From Bin80 sp026708685 (lineage in GTDB: Bacteria > Bacteroidota > Rhodothermia > Rhodothermales > Bin80): 64,000 bases of DNA. Of this stretch, positions 27,101 to 36,272 are shown in pieces (position 1 is the first letter of the stretch; each line of letters begins with the position of its first letter). Where the stretch lies: positions 4,125,795 through 4,189,794 of the forward strand of contig OZ241742.1 of NCBI GenBank assembly GCA_965200955.1, read 5' to 3'. The notes beneath the pieces were generated by a model, which worked only from the letters and a program-made list of their open reading frames with translations, ran no database searches and was not told the DNA's origin. A program made the position numbers and the translations under genes.

Positions 27101-29797
27101 TGCTCGTCCAGGACTGCTGGAATCCAGCTCAAACGAGCCTGCCTGTACCACTAACTTCTCCGTGATATACAGCGTGGAGTCCTGAACCGTGGAACCATCC
27201 TGGGTGGTCTCCACTTCGCCTAATACCAACGTTCCACTACACAAGCCGAGATGGTTTACGTTCGTCCGTACATCCTCAAGACGCAACCGACGACTGCCTA
27301 AATGGATCTCCAATACCTCCAAGGTAGCAGCTCCGCGAACCACATCACTGCTTCCACTCGCATAGGTGAGATGGGTAAAGCCAGATGCTGCAAGAGTTCC
27401 ATCTACACCACCACCTTGAAGAATCAATCCGTTGTTAACAACGACATTATTTTCTGCTTCAAGCTCTGCACCCTCACCGATGTGAAGTGCATCCACCGTT
27501 AAGGTTCCAGAACTCACCTCCAAATCATCAAGCACAACCAGAGCACCAAGGGTCAAACTACCTGAAATGACATGATCATTCGCATCCGAAAGATGGAGAT
27601 AATTTCCATGTTTCAAGGAAGCACCGTCGGTTCCTTTACAGGTACCGTCTGCTTTGTAGGAGGCTGCCGAGCCCATTGCAATTGGATCCGCATTTTGATC
27701 TACAAAGATATCTCCTCCAACGCTCAGGTTATGAACCGACACTTTCATCTCCTTCGTATCTGAATCCAGAAGAATTTTGGCTGAATTATTCACCTGCTCA
27801 GAAATCAGATCTCCTTCAACGCTAGAAATGATTTCAGCATCATTACTACCCGCAGGCTTGGCCGCGAAAATCACGCGTGGAGCACATATAGTCAAGTTTC
27901 GATTCCTATCGGAACCTTCCTCCTCAATGGTACTAGATCGAACATCCAGATCTCCTTCAATTGTCGCCGCATCTTCAAACTGAACGCCTGGAACATAAAA
28001 TCCTCGTCCAGCAGATCCAGTTGTTTGATGCTTGAAGAATTGCGATCCACTATCTACGAAGAAATTCCCCGGTGAAGGAGCATCGCCATTATTGATCGTA
28101 ATCGTCAGGGCGGGATTTGCTCCCTTACGTGCAACACCTGCGGCAATAGTGCCAATCGTTACAATGATCGTCTCAGGGTCTTCATCAGCCACTGAATCAT
28201 CAGTGATATCTATACCAACGGATCCTGTTGTATTACCAGATGAAATGGTAATTTGAAAGGGGTCAGGCAAGTCTGAATAGTCATCACCTGCTGTGGCCGT
28301 TCCCGTAACCACCAGAGGGACTGTGATGTCTTGCCCAGCTGGATTTACCCTACTAAGTTCTGCCATTATGGTTACAGTACCTACATCTTCGTATACGGTT
28401 CGACCAACACCTGGCAATCCGGGTGGGGCGGGTGCACTAATTTGGAGATTCACGACAGGGGTATTTACGATACTAATGCCTTCTCGCTGACGGTATTCAC
28501 ATGTGAAATCTGCCGTATCTGCCGCATCATCTGATGCTAGCCTCACACCACGACGAACAGAGGTTACATTTGAATCATCATCTAAACGTGCACCACCAAA
28601 CGAACCATCTGCACCTGCAGCTGGAAATGCACTGGCAGGCAATACTCCATCATCCAGAATGACACTCCCCGTAATGATGGCCGTTTTTTCAAAGACAACA
28701 CGAGCATCATTCCATTGAACCACATCTCCATCAATCGTCACAGCGTTTCTGAAAATGATATCCGTTGAAATATCGGGTGCACCATCTACACCAGCACCAC
28801 CTTCATCGCTATTGGTTTCCTCAATACTTCCAGCAACCGTTAGATCAGTGATCTTTGCAAGCTCAACACAGATATTACCTGCGGCGATGGCACGGATTTC
28901 ATTTTTGATTTCTCCGCTTCCTGTGATTTTCACACAGTCAGTCTTATCAATCTTACCATCTTTGGTGGCGGGGGTATAATCACTACTGATGTGAAAATCC
29001 GCGGCAAGCCTTTGGGCAGCAACATGAGCAATCCAGACGGTTCCAGGACCGTCAATCATGCCGTTGACCGTCAAATCTTTTCCGCTTCTTGTCAATGGAA
29101 CACGAAGATCAACCATATCTTCGGAGGTACCCACGGTGAGTGTGGCTCCACTGTTGACCGTTAATGAATCCACACGCAACACTGGACTGTCCCCCTCTCC
29201 TTTGATCGTTAGATCTCTGGAAACCGTAAGATCACGAATGGTGGCGGAGTGAGTCGTCAAATCACCAGAAATGATTAACCTCCGTGCAGAATTTTTTTCT
29301 TTAGCTGCGGGGTTGACCACGAAAAGAGATAACGTAGGAGTTGTTCTAGCTGCGGTGGTCGTTACATCTTCAAGGTGAACCGTCGCTTTGGATGCAACCC
29401 CCAGCTGACCGTCTGCACCAATGCGAAAATCCCCTGTAAACTGTATCGTTCCTTTCACTTCTGCTGCACTACCGCGAACATATAACCCAAAAGTAACAAC
29501 TCTATCCAAGGTTGGTGCTTCAAGGGTTACCGTATCTCCCTCTCTTCGAACGCGCACATAGATAGAAGCTGTAGTTCCACCTAATGCTGTCGCTAAATTA
29601 CAAGGAGTCCTGTAGTTATTCGCGGTTCCAGTGTCGCTAGAATCAACCGTGCAACTAGCTACATCTCCACTACTACCGCTTGCAAGATCAACATAGGCAA
29701 TGGCGGTGGTTTGTGCAGATGCACTTGAGGTCACCAGCAGCATGGCAAACAGTGCCACGCATCCAATCCCTCGTAATCGTTTAAGTATTTGTTTCAT
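24119..29797 (-). CDS. Large secreted surface protein 1 with Calx-beta, DUF4397 and type IX sorting domain
   Basis: A 1,892-residue protein. Residues 1-29 are a signal peptide (MKQILKRLRGIGCVALFAML, ending ASAQ). Long beta-solenoid-like stretches of short imperfect repeats (for example LTVDALHIGEGAELEA) occupy most of residues 60-1,400. A Calx-beta domain lies at about 455-575 (GTATAGDDYSDLP, then DDSVADEDPETIIVTI). A DUF4397 domain lies at about 1,590-1,700 (RVQFIHNAVLPSTVNLSLDG). The last 90 residues are a type IX secretion C-terminal domain (FSLHGNYPNPFNPSTRIQF..GRMTLVK). It is therefore exported and attached to the cell surface, likely for adhesion or cell contact. Its 3' 2.4 kb reads as identical to gene 2. 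Confidence 0.92.
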   Translation of the reverse strand: MKQILKRLRGIGCVALFAMLLVTSSASAQTTAIAYVDLASGSSGDVASCTVDSSDTGTANNYRTPCNLATALGGTTASIYVRVRREGDTVTLEAPTLDRVVTFGLYVRGSAAEVKGTIQFTGDFRIGADGQLGVASKATVHLEDVTTTAARTTPTLSLFVVNPAAKEKNSARRLIISGDLTTHSATIRDLTVSRDLTIKGEGDSPVLRVDSLTVNSGATLTVGTSEDMVDLRVPLTRSGKDLTVNGMIDGPGTVWIAHVAAQRLAADFHISSDYTPATKDGKIDKTDCVKITGSGEIKNEIRAIAAGNICVELAKITDLTVAGSIEETNSDEGGAGVDGAPDISTDIIFRNAVTIDGDVVQWNDARVVFEKTAIITGSVILDDGVLPASAFPAAGADGSFGGARLDDDSNVTSVRRGVRLASDDAADTADFTCEYRQREGISIVNTPVVNLQISAPAPPGLPGVGRTVYEDVGTVTIMAELSRVNPAGQDITVPLVVTGTATAGDDYSDLPDPFQITISSGNTTGSVGIDITDDSVADEDPETIIVTIGTIAAGVARKGANPALTITINNGDAPSPGNFFVDSGSQFFKHQTTGSAGRGFYVPGVQFEDAATIEGDLDVRSSTIEEEGSDRNRNLTICAPRVIFAAKPAGSNDAEIISSVEGDLISEQVNNSAKILLDSDTKEMKVSVHNLSVGGDIFVDQNADPIAMGSAASYKADGTCKGTDGASLKHGNYLHLSDANDHVISGSLTLGALVVLDDLEVSSGTLTVDALHIGEGAELEAENNVVVNNGLILQGGGVDGTLAASGFTHLTYASGSSDVVRGAATLEVLEIHLGSRRLRLEDVRTNVNHLGLCSGTLVLGEVETTQDGSTVQDSTLYITEKLVVQAGSFELDSSSPGRAGTDKDGYILEYKPSGEHTAGAEWFAPRKVAVNHKDAVIIVDESKALVEGVHIFDGHLHLKGDDSDLVIGEAGVAGAILTIEKGELHTNGNNVQVHGKVTVGEMKKVAKLMTDGGELHVLGRTDADKNLMDKTATATLNEGGVIDVGTGALQLGPEATNPTNSWQGDWQDPEDAGADGRRPHVQLKLHEKAKVVGTIRVPKGSKQTEIIGTSFDTIVFDGTKTPNKAEKPKPGEENWEGTLYIEATGGDKNITVDSLNASNGSVDFEKGKKATVTKDVVTSSAKLYQDISSLEFKGDLAISGKGGFSSRAGAADARKSVTIGGDFSQVTTEKKAVPTGLDSEGQNSFGNTPEGTFLSQFTDKTVAGKFEVSGKGSATRYRTVATTNLSAKGDFHFDLSGTLPAHLEFSGKESQKVKSVATLGNVTVSNAKGIALDSTVTQSNMATLTLSRGVISGDHDWVVTNRTAERNLSNSVRATENGSIFRSSRLSYLATSLTRSVLSTGVDSSAYLFPAGAEKDGNNYYRPLILQLGSDEASDDSVTVTVSPETVPSGATPSWPAENIRVPASGETLTLDAYADIFWRVEVGDGDSDELLTSPSIRVQAHGINNVFDADRLRIVQWDCDWSDARLAGQYNDGENDEDSFAFNGYIGGNLNLTQTGIALGSCSILGIAANGIENPIHLSSGSTVQQSRVQFIHNAVLPSTVNLSLDGTSIATGVGFQSATGYLTTTAGSHTATIAPAGAPESQWINAEFMTKGDQAYAVIAHGAGTNIKTKLLETRLTSSVDNMVEAIFVHGVAGAGDVNIRSFSPSDHDARKLLTVGLGFDKATRYIRLAPDFHNLEITLSETKAEVGVFSLNLNGYQDETLIIAISGGANVSMMAVDANGTVTLPANVTSTEDLELPTEFSLHGNYPNPFNPSTRIQFDLPESAQVSLQVVDMLGREVMALPAQDFEAGSNRSIELNATNLASGTYLYRMIANGAESRYVKTGRMTLVK
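24768..27202. repeat. Homogenised tract, copy 1 (pairs with 30690-33124)
   Basis: By line-by-line sampling, 24768-27202 and 30690-33124 (offset 5,922) read as identical, while both flanks carry substitutions: last differences at 24767 and 27203. On the 3' side divergence is about 5%; beyond about 27290 the genes are hardly alignable at DNA level. Confidence 0.85.
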
Positions 29798-29964
29798 GAA
29801 AATTTATGGAGCCTCTACTCCGATAATTAAAAGTTATTCTAAGTCCTTCTCTGTGGGCAATCAACCTTGATTCATTGTTCCACGACTTTCATCACTCTAC
29901 ATCACCAGATCCTTATAGCCCTTCCAAAAAAAGAGCAATCTAGATTCGTATTTGTAGGGAAAAT

Positions 29965-30000
29965 CATCTCCCCCCAGCACATGACTACTGGGAGGAGATG
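29965..30000 (-). terminator. Hairpin terminator of surface-protein gene 2
   Basis: CATCTCCCCCCAGCAC..TGGGAGGAGATG gives an imperfect stem of about 12 bp, 41 bp after the stop codon, followed on the minus strand by ATTTTCC. Different in sequence from the terminator of gene 1 but in the same position. Confidence 0.7.
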
Positions 30001-30040
30001 GTTTTCAGATGTCAAGAACAGCTGCGTTCTTCCAACCATG

Positions 30041-33000
30041 TTATTTCACCAACGTCATCCGTCCGGTTTTGACATACCGGCTTTCTGCACCGTTGGCAAT
30101 CATGCGATACAGATACGTTCCACTGGCCAGGTTCGTCGCATTGAGTTCAATGCTTCGGTTGGATCCCGCTTCAAAGTCTTGGGCCGGCAGTGCCATCACT
30201 TCCCGTCCAAGCATGTCCACCACTTGTAGTCTCACCTGTGCGGACTCGGGTAGATCAAACTGGATCCGAGTGGATGGATTAAAGGGGTTGGGATAGTTCC
30301 CATGCAGTGAAAATTCCGTTGGAAGCTCTAGGTCTTCCGTGGAAGTCACGTTCGCTGGCAGGGTCACCGTTCCGTTGGCATCCACAGCCATCACGGACAC
30401 GTTCGCACCGCCTGAGATGGCGATGATCAACGTCTCTCCCTGATACCCATTGAGATCCAGCGAGAAGACACCGACTTCGGCTTTAGTCTCTGACAGCGTG
30501 ATCTCCAGATTGTGGAAGTCAGGTGCTAAACTGACGTAGCGTGTCGCCTTGTCAAAGCCTAAACCTACCTCAATCAATCTGCGTGCAGTATGATCGCTTG
30601 GGCTGAAGGAACGGATGTTCACATCCCCCGCACCTGCAACACCATGCACGAAGATCGCCTCCACCATATTGTCCACCGATGAGGTCAGCCGCGTTTCCAG
30701 AAGCTTGGTTTTGATATTGGTCCCCGCACCATGTGCAATCACGGCATACGCCTGATCACCTTTCGTCATAAACTCAGCATTGATCCACTGACTCTCTGGT
30801 GCACCCGCGGGTGCTATCGTCGCTGTATGGGATCCAGCAGTCGTGGTCAAGTACCCCGTTGCACTCTGGAAGCCAACACCGGTAGCGATGCTCGTTCCAT
30901 CCAGAGACAGATTCACTGTAGACGGAAGAACGGCATTATGGATAAACTGTACGCGTGACTGCTGTACGGTGGATCCCGATGACAAGTGAATCGGATTCTC
31001 AATGCCATTGGCGGCGATGCCAAGGATAGAGCAACTGCCAAGGGCAATCCCCGTCTGCGTCAGGTTCAGGTTGCCACCGATATAGCCATTAAACGCAAAC
31101 GAATCTTCGTCATTTTCACCATCATTGTACTGTCCCGCTAAACGTGCATCGCTCCAGTCACAATCCCACTGTACGATCCGTAAACGGTCTGCATCAAAGA
31201 CATTGTTGATGCCGTGTGCCTGCACACGAATACTTGGGCTGGTCAACAGCTCATCACTGTCCCCATCACCTACTTCTACACGCCAGAAGATGTCTGCATA
31301 TGCATCCAGCGTCAAGGTTTCTCCTGAGGCGGGAACTCTGATGTTCTCTGCTGGCCATGATGGGGTTGCACCACTGGGGACCGTTTCGGGAGACACCGTG
31401 ACCGTCACTGAATCGTCAGATGCCTCGTCGGAACCCAATTGCAGAATCAGTGGGCGATAGTAGTTATTTCCGTCTTTCTCTGCACCAGCTGGGAACAGAT
31501 AAGCCGATGAATCCACACCCGTGGATAACACGCTCCGCGTTAACGATGTAGCAAGATACGATAGGCGTGAAGAACGGAAGATCGATCCATTTTCGGTTGC
31601 CCGAACACTGTTGGACAGATTTCGTTCTGCCGTACGATTGGTCACCACCCAGTCATGATCTCCTGAGATCACACCGCGGCTGAGTGTTAAGGTCGCCATA
31701 TTGGACTGCGTCACTGTACTATCCAGAGCAATTCCCTTGGCGTTACTGACGGTGACGTTTCCAAGCGTTGCCACGGACTTGACCTTCTGGGACTCTTTTC
31801 CAGAAAACTCAAGATGGGCAGGAAGAGTCCCCGACAGGTCAAAGTGGAAGTCTCCCTTTGCACTCAAATTCGTCGTTGCAACGGTTCGGTATCGAGTGGC
31901 AGAACCTTTACCCGAAACCTCAAATTTACCTGCCACCGTTTTGTCGGTGAATTGACTCAGAAACGTTCCTTCTGGGGTATTTCCAAAGCTGTTTTGACCC
32001 TCACTATCTAAACCAGTAGGGACGGCTTTCTTCTCAGTAGTCACCTGAGAAAAGTCTCCGCCAATCGTAACTGACTTCCTTGCATCTGCAGCTCCAGCTC
32101 GTGAAGAAAATCCACCCTTACCACTGATGGCAAGATCCCCTTTGAACTCAAGTGAACTAATATCTTGATAGAGTTTCGCCGAACTAGTCACAACATCTTT
32201 GGTGACCGTTGCTTTTTTCCCTTTCTCAAAGTCAACCGACCCGTTGGATGCATTGAGTGAATCCACGGTGATATTCTTATCTCCCCCAGTAGCCTCAATA
32301 TACAAGGTACCTTCCCAGTTCTCCTCGCCTGGTTTTGGTTTTTCCGCTTTATTTGGGGTTTTGGTCCCATCAAAGACGATCGTATCAAAGCTGGTACCGA
32401 TAATCTCGGTTTGCTTACTCCCCTTCGGGACACGAATGGTTCCTACGACTTTCGCTTTTTCATGTAACTTCAGTTGGACATGAGGCCGCCTTCCATCAGC
32501 ACCAGCATCCTCTGGATCCTGCCAATCTCCCTGCCAACTATTCGTCGGATTTGTGGCTTCAGGGCCTAACTGCAATGCACCTGTGCCGACATCAATCACT
32601 CCACCTTCATTCAGTGTTGCAGTCGCGGTTTTATCCATTAGGTTCTTATCAGCATCGGTCCTACCCAAGACATGCAACTCGCCACCGTCGGTCATCAGTT
32701 TGGCGACTTTCTTCATCTCTCCAACCGTCACCTTCCCATGGACCTGCACATTGTTACCATTGGTGTGCAACTCGCCTTTCTCAATCGTAAGGATTGCTCC
32801 TGCTACACCTGCTTCTCCGATCACTAGATCCGAGTCATCGCCTTTCAAGTGGAGATGCCCATCAAAAATGTGAACGCCTTCTACCAGTGCCTTGGACTCG
32901 TCAACGATGATGACGGCATCTTTATGGTTCACGGCCACTTTACGCGGAGCAAACCATTCCGCTCCCGCGGTATGCTCTCCACTCGGCTTGTACTCTAAGA

Positions 33001-35461
33001 TGTAGCCATCCTTATCGGTGCCTGCTCGTCCAGGACTGCTGGAATCCAGCTCAAACGAGCCTGCCTGTACCACTAACTTCTCCGTGATATACAGCGTGGA
33101 GTCCTGAACCGTGGAACCATCCTGAGTGGTCTCTACTTCGCCTAACACCAACGTTCCACTGCACAAGCCTAAGGTCTCCACATCCGTCCGCACACCCTCA
33201 AGACGCAACCGACGACTACCTAAATGAACCTCTAAGACTTCTAAATCATTCGCACTCACCGCATCGGTCGCTGAACTGGCATACGTCAAATGGCTCAACA
33301 CCGATCCATCGGTAAGAGAGCCACTGAGTCCATCACCCTGGAGAATTAGATGTCCTGATCCATCTTCTGCACTACTACCCACCTGCACCTTTCCATTGGT
33401 CTTAAGCTCACCACCGCTTCCTCCAATATGAAGCGTCGTGGAAATCAGATTTCCCGTGCCTTCCACTTCTGCTCCATCCAAAATCACTAGTGCCGGTATG
33501 GTAAGCCCATCGGCATGCGTCAAAATATCATGATCCTGGCCGCTGGTTAAGGTCAGGCGCGCCCCTTTGTCCAGCATCGCACCTTTATCACTACACATAC
33601 CATCAATCAAGGATTTTGCGGCATGATTGGTTTGGACGACAGTTGCATCACCGTCTGCATAAATATCGCCATCCACCGACAGGTTGTGAGCGACATAGAT
33701 TGCATCTTTGGTGTCATCGGTCTGCACATTGCCCCCATCCAAGAACACCCATCCACCATCTTCAATAATCAGATCACCACCAACGGTGGAGGTATAGAAG
33801 TTCTCTTCGGTGTTGGCACTATCTGCTAAAAACATGACTTGGGTTTCGCAGATGGTACCACCTGATAATTGTGGATCCCGCCCAGGAGCAATGGCACTTA
33901 GTGCCGTAGGACGATTAAATCGCAATTCTAGATCATCCTCAATCGTAGCAGGGCCGTGAAACTGCACGCCCGAAAACTGAAGACCTCGCTGAATACTTGT
34001 CCGATCCAAGTTGCAATCGTCTACACCCGTATTGATATTTCCACCACCATGTACCCGACCTGGTTGAGTCTCATCAATCTGACGTCTATATGTATTACCG
34101 CTGATTCCAAGTAGTGGATTATCACCCAAATCACCCGTCGACAGTGTACCATACGTTGCTTGAACAGTAAAATCTGTTGGCACATTTTCATTGGCCAGAA
34201 GCACACTTCCGTTAATGGTTGCTTTCTTTTCAAAGACAATGCGTGCGTCTCCCCACTGGTGCACATCACCGTCAATGACAACGTCATTTCTAAAAAACAC
34301 ATCCGATATAATCGCTACATCAGAGGGGCCTCCATTAGGAAAGCTACCTCCTGTGATGCTTCCTCCGATGACGACATCAGAAACCTTAGGAAGATCAATA
34401 CAGAGATTGCCTGTTGCAATACCGTAGAGGCCAACAGCGATTTCCCCTAATGTTTCTTTATCGTTCCCGTCGGTGATCATTATACAATCTTCGTGATCAA
34501 CGACGTTCTTATCCGTAGGATGATACTCTTGCGGCTGGTGATAAAACGTTGCACTAGTTGCAGTACCAACAATTCCATCACCTTGACCTATACTACCTCG
34601 ACGATCACCATCAGTACGACGATGCGCAATCCATAGGCGGCCGTTCCCATCAATCTTCCCAGCTACAATCAATTCGCTCCCTTTCTTTGCGGTTTGTGTA
34701 TTCTCTTGTCGTCTTTTCAACGGAACGCGCAGATCTATGCGCTGATCTTTGGACCCTATCGTTAAGGTCACCCCTTTTTTGACTTCCAGTAGCGAGTCTA
34801 CCACAACGATCGGAGCCGCTGTTAATGCGGTTCCATTCGCATTTTTCGGGGCCACAATCGTTAAATCCGACGTCACGATCAATTCTTCATAGTGCACATC
34901 GCGTGTTGTTAAGGTCCCTGTAATAGAGTAGGCTCCCTGTTTTTCGTCGTACGTAGTACTCCCGAAGGGGTCATTGTTGGGCTCATCAGTAGTAAAATCC
35001 TCATTCCATGACCCGCTGACCACATCCTTGAAACGAACGGTCAGGTCTTCATCACGCCGAAACTGCCCTTGATCATCAATATCAGTCGCACCTGCAATGG
35101 TGACGGTGCCTGTAAAATCTAAGGTCGCCTTGACCCACTCACCAGCAGTGCCACCGCGCTGGTAGGCTGCAAAGACAACCGTATCTGCAACCGTGATGTC
35201 CTCACTGATGGTGACGGTGTCATTCTCTCTTCGGACCCGGACGGCGACTATATTTTCTTGACTGGCATCACCAAAGGCAAGGTTATCGCTATCCAATGCT
35301 CTGGAAAGGGAGCACGGAGCCGTAATCGGACACTCGCCCGTGCTGACACCAGTATTCGTGTCTACATAGCGCGTTTGCGCTTGGCTGTCCGAAAGGATAA
35401 AGAATACAAAGAATAGAGAAAGACAAAGTCCTCCTCCCCAACCGTTTGTAAAGCGTTTCAT
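30041..35461 (-). CDS. Large secreted surface protein 2 with DUF4397 and type IX sorting domain
   Basis: A 1,806-residue paralogue of protein 1. The signal peptide is MKRFTNGWGGGLCLSLFFVF.. ending DSQAQ. The N-terminal ~760 residues are homologous but strongly diverged from protein 1 (shared VRRENDTVTI and DFTGTVTI-type strands) and lack the Calx-beta domain. The C-terminal ~1,040 residues are nearly the same protein, with DUF4397 at about 1,505-1,615 and the sorting domain in the last 90 residues. The gene has a good ribosome binding site (GGAGG about 10 bp before ATG 35461). It lies in tandem upstream of gene 1, 243 bp apart, each with its own terminator. Confidence 0.92.
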   Translation of the reverse strand: MKRFTNGWGGGLCLSLFFVFFILSDSQAQTRYVDTNTGVSTGECPITAPCSLSRALDSDNLAFGDASQENIVAVRVRRENDTVTISEDITVADTVVFAAYQRGGTAGEWVKATLDFTGTVTIAGATDIDDQGQFRRDEDLTVRFKDVVSGSWNEDFTTDEPNNDPFGSTTYDEKQGAYSITGTLTTRDVHYEELIVTSDLTIVAPKNANGTALTAAPIVVVDSLLEVKKGVTLTIGSKDQRIDLRVPLKRRQENTQTAKKGSELIVAGKIDGNGRLWIAHRRTDGDRRGSIGQGDGIVGTATSATFYHQPQEYHPTDKNVVDHEDCIMITDGNDKETLGEIAVGLYGIATGNLCIDLPKVSDVVIGGSITGGSFPNGGPSDVAIISDVFFRNDVVIDGDVHQWGDARIVFEKKATINGSVLLANENVPTDFTVQATYGTLSTGDLGDNPLLGISGNTYRRQIDETQPGRVHGGGNINTGVDDCNLDRTSIQRGLQFSGVQFHGPATIEDDLELRFNRPTALSAIAPGRDPQLSGGTICETQVMFLADSANTEENFYTSTVGGDLIIEDGGWVFLDGGNVQTDDTKDAIYVAHNLSVDGDIYADGDATVVQTNHAAKSLIDGMCSDKGAMLDKGARLTLTSGQDHDILTHADGLTIPALVILDGAEVEGTGNLISTTLHIGGSGGELKTNGKVQVGSSAEDGSGHLILQGDGLSGSLTDGSVLSHLTYASSATDAVSANDLEVLEVHLGSRRLRLEGVRTDVETLGLCSGTLVLGEVETTQDGSTVQDSTLYITEKLVVQAGSFELDSSSPGRAGTDKDGYILEYKPSGEHTAGAEWFAPRKVAVNHKDAVIIVDESKALVEGVHIFDGHLHLKGDDSDLVIGEAGVAGAILTIEKGELHTNGNNVQVHGKVTVGEMKKVAKLMTDGGELHVLGRTDADKNLMDKTATATLNEGGVIDVGTGALQLGPEATNPTNSWQGDWQDPEDAGADGRRPHVQLKLHEKAKVVGTIRVPKGSKQTEIIGTSFDTIVFDGTKTPNKAEKPKPGEENWEGTLYIEATGGDKNITVDSLNASNGSVDFEKGKKATVTKDVVTSSAKLYQDISSLEFKGDLAISGKGGFSSRAGAADARKSVTIGGDFSQVTTEKKAVPTGLDSEGQNSFGNTPEGTFLSQFTDKTVAGKFEVSGKGSATRYRTVATTNLSAKGDFHFDLSGTLPAHLEFSGKESQKVKSVATLGNVTVSNAKGIALDSTVTQSNMATLTLSRGVISGDHDWVVTNRTAERNLSNSVRATENGSIFRSSRLSYLATSLTRSVLSTGVDSSAYLFPAGAEKDGNNYYRPLILQLGSDEASDDSVTVTVSPETVPSGATPSWPAENIRVPASGETLTLDAYADIFWRVEVGDGDSDELLTSPSIRVQAHGINNVFDADRLRIVQWDCDWSDARLAGQYNDGENDEDSFAFNGYIGGNLNLTQTGIALGSCSILGIAANGIENPIHLSSGSTVQQSRVQFIHNAVLPSTVNLSLDGTSIATGVGFQSATGYLTTTAGSHTATIAPAGAPESQWINAEFMTKGDQAYAVIAHGAGTNIKTKLLETRLTSSVDNMVEAIFVHGVAGAGDVNIRSFSPSDHTARRLIEVGLGFDKATRYVSLAPDFHNLEITLSETKAEVGVFSLDLNGYQGETLIIAISGGANVSVMAVDANGTVTLPANVTSTEDLELPTEFSLHGNYPNPFNPSTRIQFDLPESAQVRLQVVDMLGREVMALPAQDFEAGSNRSIELNATNLASGTYLYRMIANGAESRYVKTGRMTLVK
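30690..33124. repeat. Homogenised tract, copy 2 (pairs with 24768-27202)
   Basis: See the partner tract: same 2.4-kb sequence with sharp borders, in direct orientation. A recombination between the two copies would delete one gene and leave a hybrid. Confidence 0.85.
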
Positions 35462-36272
35462 GTATCTGGACCTCCGTCCTGTTTAATTATATTAACTTTT
35501 AACGTCCCCTAAGTGGGACATAGAGATATAAACCTTTTGAAGGAGGGTATACCTCTATTCTACTCTGTGAATACACACAAAGTAGGGAATATGCGTAATT
35601 TGTGATTGAATTTCGTGTCATTTTAAAGAAAAATGGATTCAAAGCGGAAAATAAGGGAAACCTCATACACCTGTTATTAATGTATAATATCCCAAAACTA
35701 TACCAAACCCACAATTCATTTGAATATGACGACCTGTTCAATAACATGCTTCAACACAAGGCCTCATCTATTGTTCCACAATACAATAGAAAATGGATCC
35801 AAAAGTATGAGGATGTATTAGATTATATTATAACTGTATAAATCCAAAGTTCCTTCTATTATTATTGCTCCTTTTGTAGTGGTGACTAAATCAATCATTT
35901 TCATTTCTTTGTTTCCCCCTGAAAAACCTCCAACCTTCAAATAAACAATCATCAACATAGATTGAAATGCAATTGATCATCAGTGCTGATTCTTCTCCGT
36001 ACGTATTGACCAGCTCTTTGATTTGAAAAATCATACACTTTTGATGTGGATAGAATACATATCTGAAATTGATCCAGTAAGTAGTTTTACTATGAAATCA
36101 TTGATTCGTATCATGTAAGAATGGGAGAATCTAAAAGTCTCTATGGTCATGAATCCTCTGCATTCCTTGAAAACCCTACATTAATGGGACTTTTGCAACT
36201 TCTATCAACCATATAAACTTACCTTTCAAACAAACATGATATTCTAAAATCAGAATAGCTTTTATAATCTTA
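35462..36272. other. Intergenic region upstream of the surface-protein block
   Basis: The first ~60 bp hold the leader and ribosome binding site of surface gene 2. A plus-strand frame at 35602-35841 (GTG start, 79 codons) has plausible composition but no ribosome binding site or recognisable family. The rest is AT-rich with no signal seen. Confidence 0.4.

Noticed and set aside
35602..35841. 79-codon plus-strand frame with GTG start
   Set aside because: Plausible composition only; no ribosome binding site, neighbours or recognisable family.
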